In this document: in pieces, positions 54,419 to 63,658 of the stretch | Layout: every line of letters begins with the position of its first letter | How positions within the stretch are numbered: the stretch's first letter is position 1 | Assembly: GCA_947589055.1 (NCBI GenBank) | Contig: CANPZL010000006.1 | Coordinates: forward strand, 19,895 to 83,894 | DNA from: an uncultured Lachnospiraceae bacterium | Lineage (GTDB): Bacteria > Bacillota > Clostridia > Lachnospirales > Lachnospiraceae | Length of the DNA stretch: 64,000 bases | Reading direction: 5' to 3' | The notes under the pieces: model-generated | The model's database searches: none | What the model saw: the letters and a program-made list of their open reading frames with translations, nothing else | Told to the model about the DNA's origin: nothing | Program-made: the position numbers and the translations under genes

Positions 54419-54706
54419 CTATATAAAAAGAAAAATCTTTATTAAACTACTACTATTCCAATACATTTTTATTTTATTTTCAATATTGTTCGCTTTATTA
54501 TATACTTCAATCATTGCATTATAACTAGCCTGATTAAGTTCCCCGTCACATTCACTCCTTAATGAATTTTCCCCATTTTCAATTCGCTGCAATTGTCTCT
54601 CATTTGTATAATCCAGATATTCCGACAGCTTGCTTTGCATTAAATTTCTACTCTTTCTTAATTTTTTTATTCTGGAGCCAACAGCTGCTTTATCACAATA
54701 CTGCAC
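54419..54706 (-). CDS. Short XRE-like regulator, possibly truncated
   Basis: This 95-residue frame starts with GTG after a GAGG site. Residues ~9-48 form an XRE helix-turn-helix (VGSRIKKLRKSRNLMQSKLS, then YTNERQLQRIENGENS). The rest does not fit a standard XRE tail and ends in a hydrophobic stretch. The gene may be a remnant of a larger regulator, perhaps once controlling the secretion cassette or element transfer. The region is AT-rich and poorly coding. Confidence 0.5.
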   Translation of the reverse strand: MQYCDKAAVGSRIKKLRKSRNLMQSKLSEYLDYTNERQLQRIENGENSLRSECDGELNQASYNAMIEVYNKANNIENKIKMYWNSSSLIKIFLFI

Positions 54707-54802
54707 TTCTTTTCCTCTTTCTCGGAAAAGTACTGTACCAAAACATTCCGTTTTGTATATTTTTTTTCATTCTTTGGATTCTCCTCATAATTCTTTTACT
54801 CT

Positions 54803-54833
54803 AAAGAAAAGAATCAGAGGGTGGTGCTCTGAT
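54803..54833 (-). terminator. Likely terminator of the secretion operon
   Basis: ATCAGAG (54813-54819) and CTCTGAT (54827-54833) form a perfect 7-bp stem with a 7-nt loop. TCTTTTCTTT follows on the minus strand. It lies about 220 bp after the HlyD stop. The gap 54707-55053 otherwise holds only the cryptic frame at 54902. Confidence 0.5.
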
Positions 54834-54901
54834 ATATAGCAAAAGAAAATACTGTCTGTTAAAGCATTCTTCCACATTTAGTACTTTCTTTCTTATACAT
54901 A

Positions 54902-55069
54902 CTATTTCACAATTTGCAAATTAGCTGGACGTTCCTGTACCTTTCCTGAATGCATATTTATGTATGCCGTTCCTTTAATCCAGTTAATAACTTTTTTCTT
55001 AACACTTCCTTTTCTAAAATGTATGTCTCCATTTATATTGAAATAACCTGTTATTACTTCTCCTTCAAA
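54902..55069 (-). other. Protein-like open stretch without start codon, directly after the HlyD stop
   Basis: In the frame next to HlyD, 55 sense codons follow without ATG, GTG or TTG at the beginning. They read FEGEVITGYFNINGDIHFRK, then KVINWIKGTAYINMHSG and VQERPANLQIV. The composition looks like real protein. It may be a gene remnant, a lost C-terminal part, or be reached by frameshifting at the end of HlyD. Confidence 0.3.
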
Positions 55070-56295
55070 CTATCGCCAAAGCCCTTAATAATAGGTTCCA
55101 TAAAATAGTCCATAATAGTACGTTTTCCAATCTTAATTTCCACAGTACCTGAAAGACCTGAAAAAACATTTATTGCTTCGTTCGAATTTTCAATGTCCAG
55201 TTTTACAAGATAAACGCTTCCCAACTGCTCACTCGTAAAAGAACTGGGGCTTATATATTTCACAACTCCCCGAACTGTTCCATATCTATTATATGGATAA
55301 GCTTCCAGTTTGATTTCTGCCTCCATACCGATTTCAATATCTGCGATATCCATGTTTTTTACGTAACATACCATTTCAACCGGTTCATCATCAGGTACTA
55401 TTGTAATAAGCTGTTCTGTCGTAGAAACAGTTTCTCCAAGCGTATTGACGCCCACACTGTTCACATACCCGCTGACAGGTGCAGTTATGGTCTGATATTC
55501 CTTTGATAAGTTATATTTTTCCAGACTATTGTTAATTTCTTCAAGCTGATTCTCTATCTCTGAGAGTCGTGAATTAATTTGTGCACTATACTGTGCTTTT
55601 GCATCATTAAGCTGTAGTTCTATCTGTTCCATCGTATTATCATACTGCTGAATCGACAGTTTCTGTGATTCCTGTTGCCTTACCGTACCGCCTGACTGAT
55701 ATTCTTCAAGCTGCAACTGGGCAATCTGTCGGTTTAGTTCTGTGTTAGTTTTTTCCAATTCTAAATTATCCAGACTATTATGATAGCTTAAATCTGTATC
55801 CAGTATTGTTTGGAGGAATGGACGTATATCTTCTCCGTACACTGAAATATCGATCTCATCTGCACCTTTCTCTGATTGAATCTGTTCATATATACTCTGT
55901 TCTGCTTCCAAAGTCTGTTTTTGATAATTCAATTGATTTACATCAATATCAATGCTTTGTGTATCCAGTTCGATTAAAATATCTCCCTGATTTACATGTT
56001 GACCTTCTGCAACATAAATTTCTTTAACCGTCCCGCTTACATAAGCCTCTACAACATTAACACTTCCTGAAGGTTGTATACTGCCATTTGAAGTAATGAC
56101 AACATCAATCTCCGAAAGGCAGGCCCATACAACTGCTGCTATTAAAAGACTAAATCCACTGAGAATAATTATTGTTCCCGCTTTATGCATAGGCCGCTCT
56201 ATAATTTCAAGAAGAGATGGCATAAAATCATATTTTAGTTCCCTGTCATGCTTTTTACAATGTTTTAATATGTATTCCGTTAATTTATTATCCAT
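55054..56295 (-). CDS. HlyD-family membrane adaptor of a type I secretion system
   Basis: This 413-residue protein has one N-terminal membrane helix (~38-60, TIIILSGFSLLIAAVVWACL). A biotinyl-lipoyl-like domain (GSVNVVEAYVSGTVKEIYVA, GDILIELDT) is followed by a coiled-coil hairpin at ~120-260. The HlyD barrel has YQTITAPVSGYVNSVGV and GMEAEIKLEAYP. Such adaptors join an ABC exporter. In a Gram-positive cell there is no outer membrane, so the adaptor likely spans the wall. The ATG at 56295 is preferred over 56301: a G-rich site precedes it and it overlaps the ABC stop by 1 nt. Confidence 0.92.
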   Translation of the reverse strand: MDNKLTEYILKHCKKHDRELKYDFMPSLLEIIERPMHKAGTIIILSGFSLLIAAVVWACLSEIDVVITSNGSIQPSGSVNVVEAYVSGTVKEIYVAEGQHVNQGDILIELDTQSIDIDVNQLNYQKQTLEAEQSIYEQIQSEKGADEIDISVYGEDIRPFLQTILDTDLSYHNSLDNLELEKTNTELNRQIAQLQLEEYQSGGTVRQQESQKLSIQQYDNTMEQIELQLNDAKAQYSAQINSRLSEIENQLEEINNSLEKYNLSKEYQTITAPVSGYVNSVGVNTLGETVSTTEQLITIVPDDEPVEMVCYVKNMDIADIEIGMEAEIKLEAYPYNRYGTVRGVVKYISPSSFTSEQLGSVYLVKLDIENSNEAINVFSGLSGTVEIKIGKRTIMDYFMEPIIKGFGDSLKEK

Positions 56296-58418
56296 CAACA
56301 TTCCCCCCTTAGCTGTTGATTATACAGATGGCAGTATAATCCTTCCTGTCTCATCAGCTGTTCATGGGTGTCATATTCAACTAAGCTGCCTTTATCAATA
56401 ACCATAATCTTCTGTGCGTCCTTCAGGGTGGAAAGTCTGTGTGCAATAATCAGTACAGTTCTTCCCTTACAGATTTCTTTCAGATTATTCTGTATAATAC
56501 TTTCCGATTCATAATCAAGCGCCGATGTCGCTTCATCAAAAATCAAGATTCTGGGATTGGCAAGAATCGCTCTTGCAATAGCAACACGCTGTTTCTGTCC
56601 GCCGGATAATCCCATCCCCTTCTCTCCGATAACCGTATTATATCCGTTAGGCAATTCCAAAATAAAATCATGAGCACCGGCAATCTTGGCGCAATGAATG
56701 ATCTGCTCCATACTTGCTGCCGGATAGTGGATTGAAATATTCTCTGCCACCGTTCCGTTAAACATAAAATTTTCCTGCAGTACCACGCCGATTTGTTTTC
56801 GGAGCATTGCCGGATTTACAAGGGAAATATCCATACCATCTATAGAGATTTTTCCACCTTCCGGTATGTACAGCCTTTGTATCAGTTTTGAAATCGTACT
56901 TTTGCCCGAACCGCTTCGTCCTACCACTCCGACTATTGTGCTTGGTTCTATCTCAAAACTCATGCCTTTTATAACCTCTCCACCCTGTGGATTGTATCTG
57001 AAGTGAACCTTATCGAACACAATTTTGCCATTGATTTTTGGCATTACTGCCTGATTTGCATTTAATATAGGTTCCGGTGCGGTATTAAAAATATCTCCAA
57101 TACGTTTTACGGATAAGGATGCCTGCTGATACTCCTGCCAGAGCTGCACAAGTCTCAAGACCGGTCCGCTTACCCTTCCGGAAAGCATCCGAAAGGCAAC
57201 AAGCTGTCCAACAGAAAAATTACCATCCATAACCGCTTTTGCTCCAAAGAACAAAATAAGCAAGTCAAACACTTTCTGAATAAACTGTCCTGTAGTTCCT
57301 GCTGTTGCCGAAACCATAGATGTTCTATAACTTGCCTTTACATAATCAGACTGTAAATCTCCCCATTTCTTTTCAAACTTTGGTTCTAAAGCATAAGATT
57401 TCACAGTTTGTACACCTGTAATGGACTCTACAAGAAAAGACTGCGTATTAGCACCCGTTTCAAATTTTTCATCCAGTCTTTTTTTGAATAATGGAGTAAC
57501 AATTGCCGACAGTATTGCGTAAACAGGAATTGAACCGATGACGATTACTGTCAGCATTTTGTTGTAGCAGAAAAGAACTACGATATAAACAATGATAAAT
57601 ACCAGATCAATCATGGAAGAAAGCGGCGTCCCGGTCAAGAAATTCCGAATGCTGTCAAGCTCCCTTACCCTCGCCACTGTTTCTCCCACCCGCCTTGACT
57701 CAAAATATTTTAATGGTAAAGCAAAGAGATGTTTAAATAACTTATAACTTAGCATAACATCAATTCTGTTTGTGGTATGAGTAAATACATAGTTTTTAGA
57801 AAGCCCAAGTATCAACTCATAAATGTATACTATAGAGATACCAATCACAATTACATTCAAAGTAGATATGCTCTTATGAACCAGTACCTTATCTACAACC
57901 ACCTGCGTCATAACCGGAGTTAATATTCCCAGTATCTGAATGATAAAAACTGCTAACAGAACCTGAATAAATTCCTTTTTAAATTTTAAAATTGTTGGAA
58001 TAAACCATTTAAAACTGAATACTGCCTCTCTGTCCACAACTCCTTTCTTTGTGATAAGGATTGATGTTCCATCCCAGATTTGAGCAAGTTCCGCCTTTGA
58101 CAATATTTCCGGTTGAATTTTATCCGTAAACAAAACCATGAAATCTTCTTCTTGTGATTTTGCAATAATAAAGAATTCATTATTTTTATTCTTTGCTATA
58201 ATAGGAGCTTTTACATCTCCTAATGTATTAATTTTTAGGCGGCAGAGCTTCGCTCTCATTTTCAAAGCCTTTGCGGATTGAATAATTTCAATCTCTCCGG
58301 CTTTCTGCCCCGCATCAAGAACAGCCAGATTGTCAGCCTGTTCTTTCGTTATTGGAATTCCATGGAATTTCATTACTATCATAAAACAGGCTAGTCCACT
58401 ATCCTGTGCTTCTTCCAT
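56295..58418 (-). CDS. HlyB-like ABC exporter with inactive C39-like domain
   Basis: This 707-residue exporter has an N-terminal C39-like domain at ~1-125. The catalytic Cys is replaced by Ser (AQDSGLACFM), and the His region reads NEFFIIAK without His. It is therefore the HlyB type that binds, rather than cleaves, its RTX substrate. The membrane domain follows (~150-430), then the ATPase with GRSGSGKSTISKLIQ, LSGGQKQRVAIARAIL and LIFDEATSALDYES. The ATG at 58418 has AAGGGAG upstream, and the longer frame from 58505 would overlap the RTX gene. It sits between the RTX gene and hlyD and is its dedicated exporter. Confidence 0.93.
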   Translation of the reverse strand: MEEAQDSGLACFMIVMKFHGIPITKEQADNLAVLDAGQKAGEIEIIQSAKALKMRAKLCRLKINTLGDVKAPIIAKNKNNEFFIIAKSQEEDFMVLFTDKIQPEILSKAELAQIWDGTSILITKKGVVDREAVFSFKWFIPTILKFKKEFIQVLLAVFIIQILGILTPVMTQVVVDKVLVHKSISTLNVIVIGISIVYIYELILGLSKNYVFTHTTNRIDVMLSYKLFKHLFALPLKYFESRRVGETVARVRELDSIRNFLTGTPLSSMIDLVFIIVYIVVLFCYNKMLTVIVIGSIPVYAILSAIVTPLFKKRLDEKFETGANTQSFLVESITGVQTVKSYALEPKFEKKWGDLQSDYVKASYRTSMVSATAGTTGQFIQKVFDLLILFFGAKAVMDGNFSVGQLVAFRMLSGRVSGPVLRLVQLWQEYQQASLSVKRIGDIFNTAPEPILNANQAVMPKINGKIVFDKVHFRYNPQGGEVIKGMSFEIEPSTIVGVVGRSGSGKSTISKLIQRLYIPEGGKISIDGMDISLVNPAMLRKQIGVVLQENFMFNGTVAENISIHYPAASMEQIIHCAKIAGAHDFILELPNGYNTVIGEKGMGLSGGQKQRVAIARAILANPRILIFDEATSALDYESESIIQNNLKEICKGRTVLIIAHRLSTLKDAQKIMVIDKGSLVEYDTHEQLMRQEGLYCHLYNQQLRGEC

Positions 58419-58485
58419 TATTTTTCTCCCTTGTAAATAATCAGTGCAGCAGCATTTAAGCTGCTGCACCCTAAAATCTGTTCCT

Positions 58486-61400
58486 TTATTGAACTTGTGT
58501 ATCAACTAACATCTGTCCTGCAAAAACACTTTCCTCTTCCGTCTTCGTCAGATCCATCGTATCGGAAATATTATCTTCCGCCCCGAATACTGCCATATTC
58601 TCCGTCAGTACCATGACCTGTATGTCTGTCTGTTCCGTGATTTCATCGCTTTCTTCCCGAATGCTCACACTGCCGGATACATCAAACAGCTGCCCGGTTC
58701 CGGCATCTGCAACAGCCTCCGGTGTCATGCCCTCATTCTCATAAAGTGCTATCAGTATTTCAGCAATACTTTGTGTTGCCTCATCTTCCGGAACGATTTT
58801 CGTAAATTCCCCGGTCTGAGTATTCACTGTGCCGGTTACACCGTCTTCAAATGTAAAGGTATAATTATCGGACTGGAATCCCTTGATTGTAAGAGTATCC
58901 GTTTCTCCTGTTATGCCTGCTGTGAGATCGCCATTTTCCAGTTTATTAAATGTAACCCTGTCCGAATTTACCCCTTTAAACACAATTTGATTCATGCCTT
59001 CCCTGTCTTCAATGGTATCTGCTCCATCGCCCTTTCCAAAGAGATAGGTATCGTCTCCTGCTCCACCTGCAAGCACATCATCTCCGGTTCCACCGGTAAG
59101 ATGGTCATTTCCACCATCTCCAAACAATGTAACTCCTTCATCGCTCCATGCTGTCATCCAGTCGTCATATTCCGTTGCATGAACCTGATGGATTGGATTT
59201 TCTGCATCCTCATAGGTATATCGTGTTCCATCTGCAAAGCTTACATGGAATTTTCTGTTTTCTTCTGATGTAAAATATCCCTGGATCACAAGCTTGTCCT
59301 CTGTATCCTCAAAGGTAATGGTAAGGTCATTCCAGTTGGTACGGTAAGCAGTCAGTTTATCCGCACGAAGTCCGCTTCCGAACTGAATGGTATTGATGCC
59401 TTCCCTGTCACTGATCGTATCCGTTCCATAGCCCATGTTGAAAATATAGGTATCATTTCCGGCTCCTCCATAGAGGAAATCGTTCCCTTCCCCACCGTCC
59501 AGAACGTCATTGCCGCCATTACCGTGAAGCTGGTCTTCTCCGTTTCCGCCATATAAACGGTCTGCTCCGTTTCCGCCATTCAGGTTATCATTTCCATCCT
59601 CTCCCATAAGCGTTACGCCTTTGTCATCCATGGCAAGGATATAATCACTGCCTTCCGTTCCGTATACGGTCCTTAACGGGCTGTTTCCTGCGGTTGCATG
59701 GACTTTTCCGCCTCCGTTAAAGGTCAGGTAGAAATTCCGGTTTGCCTCCGACGTAAAGAAGCCTTCAATGACCAGCTTGTCTTCCGAACCTTCAAACTCA
59801 ATGGTCATATCATTCCAATTGGTGCGACTAGCCTTAATCTGTGACTGGCTGTACCCATATATTTCAATGATATTTACTCCTTCCCCGTCTCCGATGGTAT
59901 CAGTTCCATATCCTTTCTTAAAAATGTATGTATCATTTCCGGCTCCTCCATAGAGGAAGTCACTGCCTTCCCCACCGTCCAGAACATCACTGCCGCCATT
60001 TCCCGTGATCCTGTCATCGCCTTTACCGCCATACAGATAGTCATTTCCATCACTTCCCACAAGCTGATCACTGCCATCCTGCCCGATCTTGGTAATCCCA
60101 TCCTGATAAATGGAAGTCATATATTCACTTCCGTCTGTTCCGTAAATGGTCTTGAGCGGACTGCCCTCAGCTGCCGCCTCTGTTACAGTTCCGTCTGCAA
60201 ACACGAGGGTAAAGTTTCTGGCATCTTCATTGATACAGTAATTCTTAATCGTCAGGGTGTCCTCATATCCTTCAAAGGTAATCAGCAGGTCATTCCAGTT
60301 GGAACGGTATGCTTTGATCCCTTCTGCTGTAAAACCGTCTCCGAAGATAATGGTATTGTTCCCTTCACTGTCCATGATGGAATCTTTTCCGCTTCCCGGC
60401 CGGAAGAAATAAATGTCATTTCCGCTGCCACCGTCCATGAAGTCATCCCCGGCTCCACCATCGATATAGTCATTCCCGACTCCGCCATTGATATAGTCGT
60501 TCCCGGCTCCGCCGCTGATGTAATCATTGCCTTCTTCTCCAAAAATGGCGTCATTTCCGGAGTCTCCAAAGATCATGTCCTTTCCGTTTCCTGCAAGGAT
60601 CCGGTCTCCTTCCCCGTCCGCAAAGATAAATTCATTCCCTTCACTTCCAATCATGTAATCATAATAATCCGTTCCGGTAACAAAACTGCCCTTATCATCT
60701 GTGATCTGTTCCTTCAGGCTGAATGTCTCTTCTCCAATCTGGATGCGATAACTGTCCGGATTCTGGCTGAAGCCGTTTATGATGAGTTTGTCTCCGGTAT
60801 CCTCTGCCGTGATGACAACATCTTCTCCGGCTTGTACAATCGTAAGCTCAGATAGGGTAAAATCATGGATTTTGATTGTTGAAATTCCGCCCTCGTCGCT
60901 GATAATATCCGTTCCGCAATTCCTGCCGAATATATAGATATCATCTCCGGTTCCACCGTAAAGGAGATCATCGCCTTCTCCGCCATCCAGTACGTCGTTA
61001 CCGTCCCCGCCATATACAATGTCATTGCCGGTTCCGGCAGAAATGGTATCACTACCCTGATTGCCGTAGATAATGTCGTTTCCATCGCTGCCTTGGATTG
61101 TGTCGTCCCCGTCAAAGCCAAACATAAGAGAATCTTCCACAACTGCTTTCAGCACATCTTCCCCGCTGTCCCCGTAGATATACCGGAACGGGCTTTCCTT
61201 GTCCGTAACATGCATCTTAATGCCGCCGTCAAACTCAAGGTCATAATCACTGTATTTCTCGTCCTTGCAGAAATCTTTGATCACAAGGGTCTCGTCCGTT
61301 CCCTTAATCCGGATGGTTACATCCGACTCTCCGGTTCCATTGACAAGGATGTCTGTCGGTTTCAGGCCTTTGAAGCGGAGAGTGTTGTGTCCGCCTTCAT

Positions 61401-63657
61401 CCATGATGATGTCGTGACCATATCCCTTAGAAAATACAAATGTATCATCTCCTTCACTGTCCTTAAGAATGTCGTCCCCGGCTCCTCCGTCTAAAACATC
61501 ATTACCGGAATCTCCGTAAAGGATGTCATTGCCGGAGCCTCCAGAAATTGCGTCGTTACCATCGCCGCCAACAAGCAGGTCATTTCCATTGCCCCCGGAA
61601 ATGCCATCATCGCCTCCGTTGCCATAGATTACATCTGATACACTGGTTCCCGTTAAAACATTACTATTCTCATCCCCTCTGATTGCTCCAAATACTGATT
61701 TATCCATAATATCAGCATATCTCTGATCCGTATCCGAAAAGTAGGTTCTGATTTTGTTAAAAATAGTATAATCATTTTGAATATTCGAGCAATAATAGCC
61801 AAGGTAAGAACAGATATCAGAAAATGTCTTCTCATCCATCATACCAAACTCCAACGATGTATGCAGATACGCATTAAACACTTCTACGTTAGGAATTATA
61901 TTACCATTTTCGTCTACTGTTGCTTTCAGGTAATTAAAATGGTCTTTGACTGTACTTCCTATCATCGCAAAACAATACAATTCAACAACATCTTTGTAAA
62001 CACTATTCAGTATGGGTGCAGCAGCAGAGTTTGGATCAGCTCCATTTATCCCCATAAAATCACTTCCAAGAAAGGCTTCAATAACAGCCAGATTTTTTGC
62101 ATCAATATAACTACCTCTGCTTCCTTCTTCTATATCAGAAGTCTTACATAAAAAGTGAAGTATCTGTTCTACATATCCAGTGCGAATATCATTATCCGTT
62201 TCAACAGCAAATGCTTTTACCATACTTTCAAGTTCGCCTGTCTCATCCATCATAATTGCATTATGAAGAGAATTAACTACTCCAAAGCTTCTTACATTTG
62301 GCAATCCGTCTATTGTATCTGCTACACCAACAATAACAGTTTCAATTGCATCATACAGATCAGAAGATACCCACATTTCACCGATTTTTCCTTCAGTTCC
62401 ATCCTCATATTCAAAAGTTGCAATATTTCCAATCAATGCCTCCGTATCGGTTTGTTGATTCACAGCTTCATAATCAAGATGAATAGCCTTAATGTTCATT
62501 TCTTTTAAGGTTTTTAATTCACCACCAGAAGATTTTCCATCTCCGTCTGCATCTACCCATAATTTTAGTTGATGAAAGATTTCATCCTCCTCATCAATGA
62601 CCCCGTCTTTGTTGGTATCATACTGCGCTAATGCCTCAAATCCATTTTTAGCCCTTGAGCCATCTGGCAACAAATGAAAATCTCCAAATACTTCACTTCC
62701 ATCATCAATAATTCCATTATGATTTTTATCAAGTGCAAGAATGGCATCCTGCTTGGTCCAATTGATACGTTCTGCAAAACCATTGCAATTCAAATCAAAA
62801 TATGCACCAAATTTTTTCTTTTCAATTTGGAAACCAGCATCACCAATATCTAAGATAAGGGGATCAACTCGTGTTTTTTCTGCACCATTGGTTTCTTTTT
62901 CTACCTCTTCCAGATGTTCCTTAGCAATGGCATCTAAATCCGTAAAAGGCTCTCCCGTTACTTCCTCTATTTTAGAGATAATTGTCGATTCCCAAGTTGA
63001 AATTTTATTTAAATACTCATTTGCTTCTTGTATACTATTATTTATAGTTGTAGTATCATAGCCCAAAACATTCATTGCCTTCACTGCACTCTCGGCAAAT
63101 CTAATACTTTGTTGCAAGTTACTAACTTCACTTTTCGTTCCAGCAATACAAGCACTATTTGCATTCAAAGATGATGCATCACACTCATCATCATTTAAAA
63201 CATCTTCTATCAATGCATCATACATTTCTAGCTGATTTATTCTGGTCTGTACTACATTTAATCCAAAATCCAAACAGTTTGCTGCACACGAAAATAAAGT
63301 AGAAAATTCTTTGGTATATTCTGAAAAGCTTAAAAGCTTATCACAAATTTTAAACATTTCAGACATAATATGACCTCTAATTTCTCCCTTCCTATTTGTT
63401 GTAAGAGTTTCATTCTGAAGCTTAATCACATTTTGAGCAATAGAATCAACACTTTTAGCAATAACTACAATCTTTGATGCGATATCAACACCTTTATATG
63501 TAGCAACAAGCCCCTCATACTGCGATACCTCACATGCCATACTGGCTAGGGCCTTTATACCATCCAACCCACATTTTTTCAGCATTGTATTCTCAAATTC
63601 TATAATATTATCTAATTGTTCCCTTGTATACGGATCTTCTAAGTCTATTCCCGCCAT
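58486..63657 (-). CDS. Large RTX calcium-binding protein, type I secreted
   Basis: This 1723-residue protein has no signal peptide. The N-terminal ~280 residues are helical with no known domain. Residues ~283-400 carry four EF-hand-like Ca loops (DLNCNGFAERI, DKNHNGIIDDGSE, DTNKDGVIDEEDE, DADGDGKSSGGEL). Residues ~400-660 are helical. From ~670 to ~1600 come six modules, each of GGxGxDxLxG nonapeptides, then a DTYIFxxGYGTDTI-like strand and a LxIKxF segment. The acidic C-terminus is a likely secretion signal. Ca outside the cell would fold it. The role (toxin, adhesin, bacteriocin or surface layer) is unknown. GGAGGA precedes the start, inside the upstream gene's end. Confidence 0.93.
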   Translation of the reverse strand: MAGIDLEDPYTREQLDNIIEFENTMLKKCGLDGIKALASMACEVSQYEGLVATYKGVDIASKIVVIAKSVDSIAQNVIKLQNETLTTNRKGEIRGHIMSEMFKICDKLLSFSEYTKEFSTLFSCAANCLDFGLNVVQTRINQLEMYDALIEDVLNDDECDASSLNANSACIAGTKSEVSNLQQSIRFAESAVKAMNVLGYDTTTINNSIQEANEYLNKISTWESTIISKIEEVTGEPFTDLDAIAKEHLEEVEKETNGAEKTRVDPLILDIGDAGFQIEKKKFGAYFDLNCNGFAERINWTKQDAILALDKNHNGIIDDGSEVFGDFHLLPDGSRAKNGFEALAQYDTNKDGVIDEEDEIFHQLKLWVDADGDGKSSGGELKTLKEMNIKAIHLDYEAVNQQTDTEALIGNIATFEYEDGTEGKIGEMWVSSDLYDAIETVIVGVADTIDGLPNVRSFGVVNSLHNAIMMDETGELESMVKAFAVETDNDIRTGYVEQILHFLCKTSDIEEGSRGSYIDAKNLAVIEAFLGSDFMGINGADPNSAAAPILNSVYKDVVELYCFAMIGSTVKDHFNYLKATVDENGNIIPNVEVFNAYLHTSLEFGMMDEKTFSDICSYLGYYCSNIQNDYTIFNKIRTYFSDTDQRYADIMDKSVFGAIRGDENSNVLTGTSVSDVIYGNGGDDGISGGNGNDLLVGGDGNDAISGGSGNDILYGDSGNDVLDGGAGDDILKDSEGDDTFVFSKGYGHDIIMDEGGHNTLRFKGLKPTDILVNGTGESDVTIRIKGTDETLVIKDFCKDEKYSDYDLEFDGGIKMHVTDKESPFRYIYGDSGEDVLKAVVEDSLMFGFDGDDTIQGSDGNDIIYGNQGSDTISAGTGNDIVYGGDGNDVLDGGEGDDLLYGGTGDDIYIFGRNCGTDIISDEGGISTIKIHDFTLSELTIVQAGEDVVITAEDTGDKLIINGFSQNPDSYRIQIGEETFSLKEQITDDKGSFVTGTDYYDYMIGSEGNEFIFADGEGDRILAGNGKDMIFGDSGNDAIFGEEGNDYISGGAGNDYINGGVGNDYIDGGAGDDFMDGGSGNDIYFFRPGSGKDSIMDSEGNNTIIFGDGFTAEGIKAYRSNWNDLLITFEGYEDTLTIKNYCINEDARNFTLVFADGTVTEAAAEGSPLKTIYGTDGSEYMTSIYQDGITKIGQDGSDQLVGSDGNDYLYGGKGDDRITGNGGSDVLDGGEGSDFLYGGAGNDTYIFKKGYGTDTIGDGEGVNIIEIYGYSQSQIKASRTNWNDMTIEFEGSEDKLVIEGFFTSEANRNFYLTFNGGGKVHATAGNSPLRTVYGTEGSDYILAMDDKGVTLMGEDGNDNLNGGNGADRLYGGNGEDQLHGNGGNDVLDGGEGNDFLYGGAGNDTYIFNMGYGTDTISDREGINTIQFGSGLRADKLTAYRTNWNDLTITFEDTEDKLVIQGYFTSEENRKFHVSFADGTRYTYEDAENPIHQVHATEYDDWMTAWSDEGVTLFGDGGNDHLTGGTGDDVLAGGAGDDTYLFGKGDGADTIEDREGMNQIVFKGVNSDRVTFNKLENGDLTAGITGETDTLTIKGFQSDNYTFTFEDGVTGTVNTQTGEFTKIVPEDEATQSIAEILIALYENEGMTPEAVADAGTGQLFDVSGSVSIREESDEITEQTDIQVMVLTENMAVFGAEDNISDTMDLTKTEEESVFAGQMLVDTQVQ
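59161..60120 (-). repeat. Tandem ~480-bp repeats within the RTX gene
   Basis: Two adjacent units, 59161-59640 and 59641-60120, are highly similar in DNA and protein. For example, TATCATTTCCGGCTCCTCCA occurs at 59451 and 59931, exactly 480 bp apart. A third, more diverged unit follows to about 60600. Recombination between units could change module number. Confidence 0.75.
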
Positions 63658-63658
63658 T

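Noticed and set aside
54170..54445. Plus-strand hydrophobic 91-residue frame
   Set aside because: It is antisense to the basic minus-strand frame and the terminator-bounded unit, lacks a ribosome binding site, and its hydrophobicity is what AT-rich antisense DNA gives.
58770..61500. Several plus-strand and alternative-frame ORFs of 60-165 codons inside the RTX gene
   Set aside because: They are by-products of repetitive, GC-biased RTX codons. None has a ribosome binding site, and the RTX frame is continuous.
58900..61650. Regular repeats resembling a CRISPR array
   Set aside because: The repeats are in-frame nonapeptide codons without constant repeat/spacer lengths.
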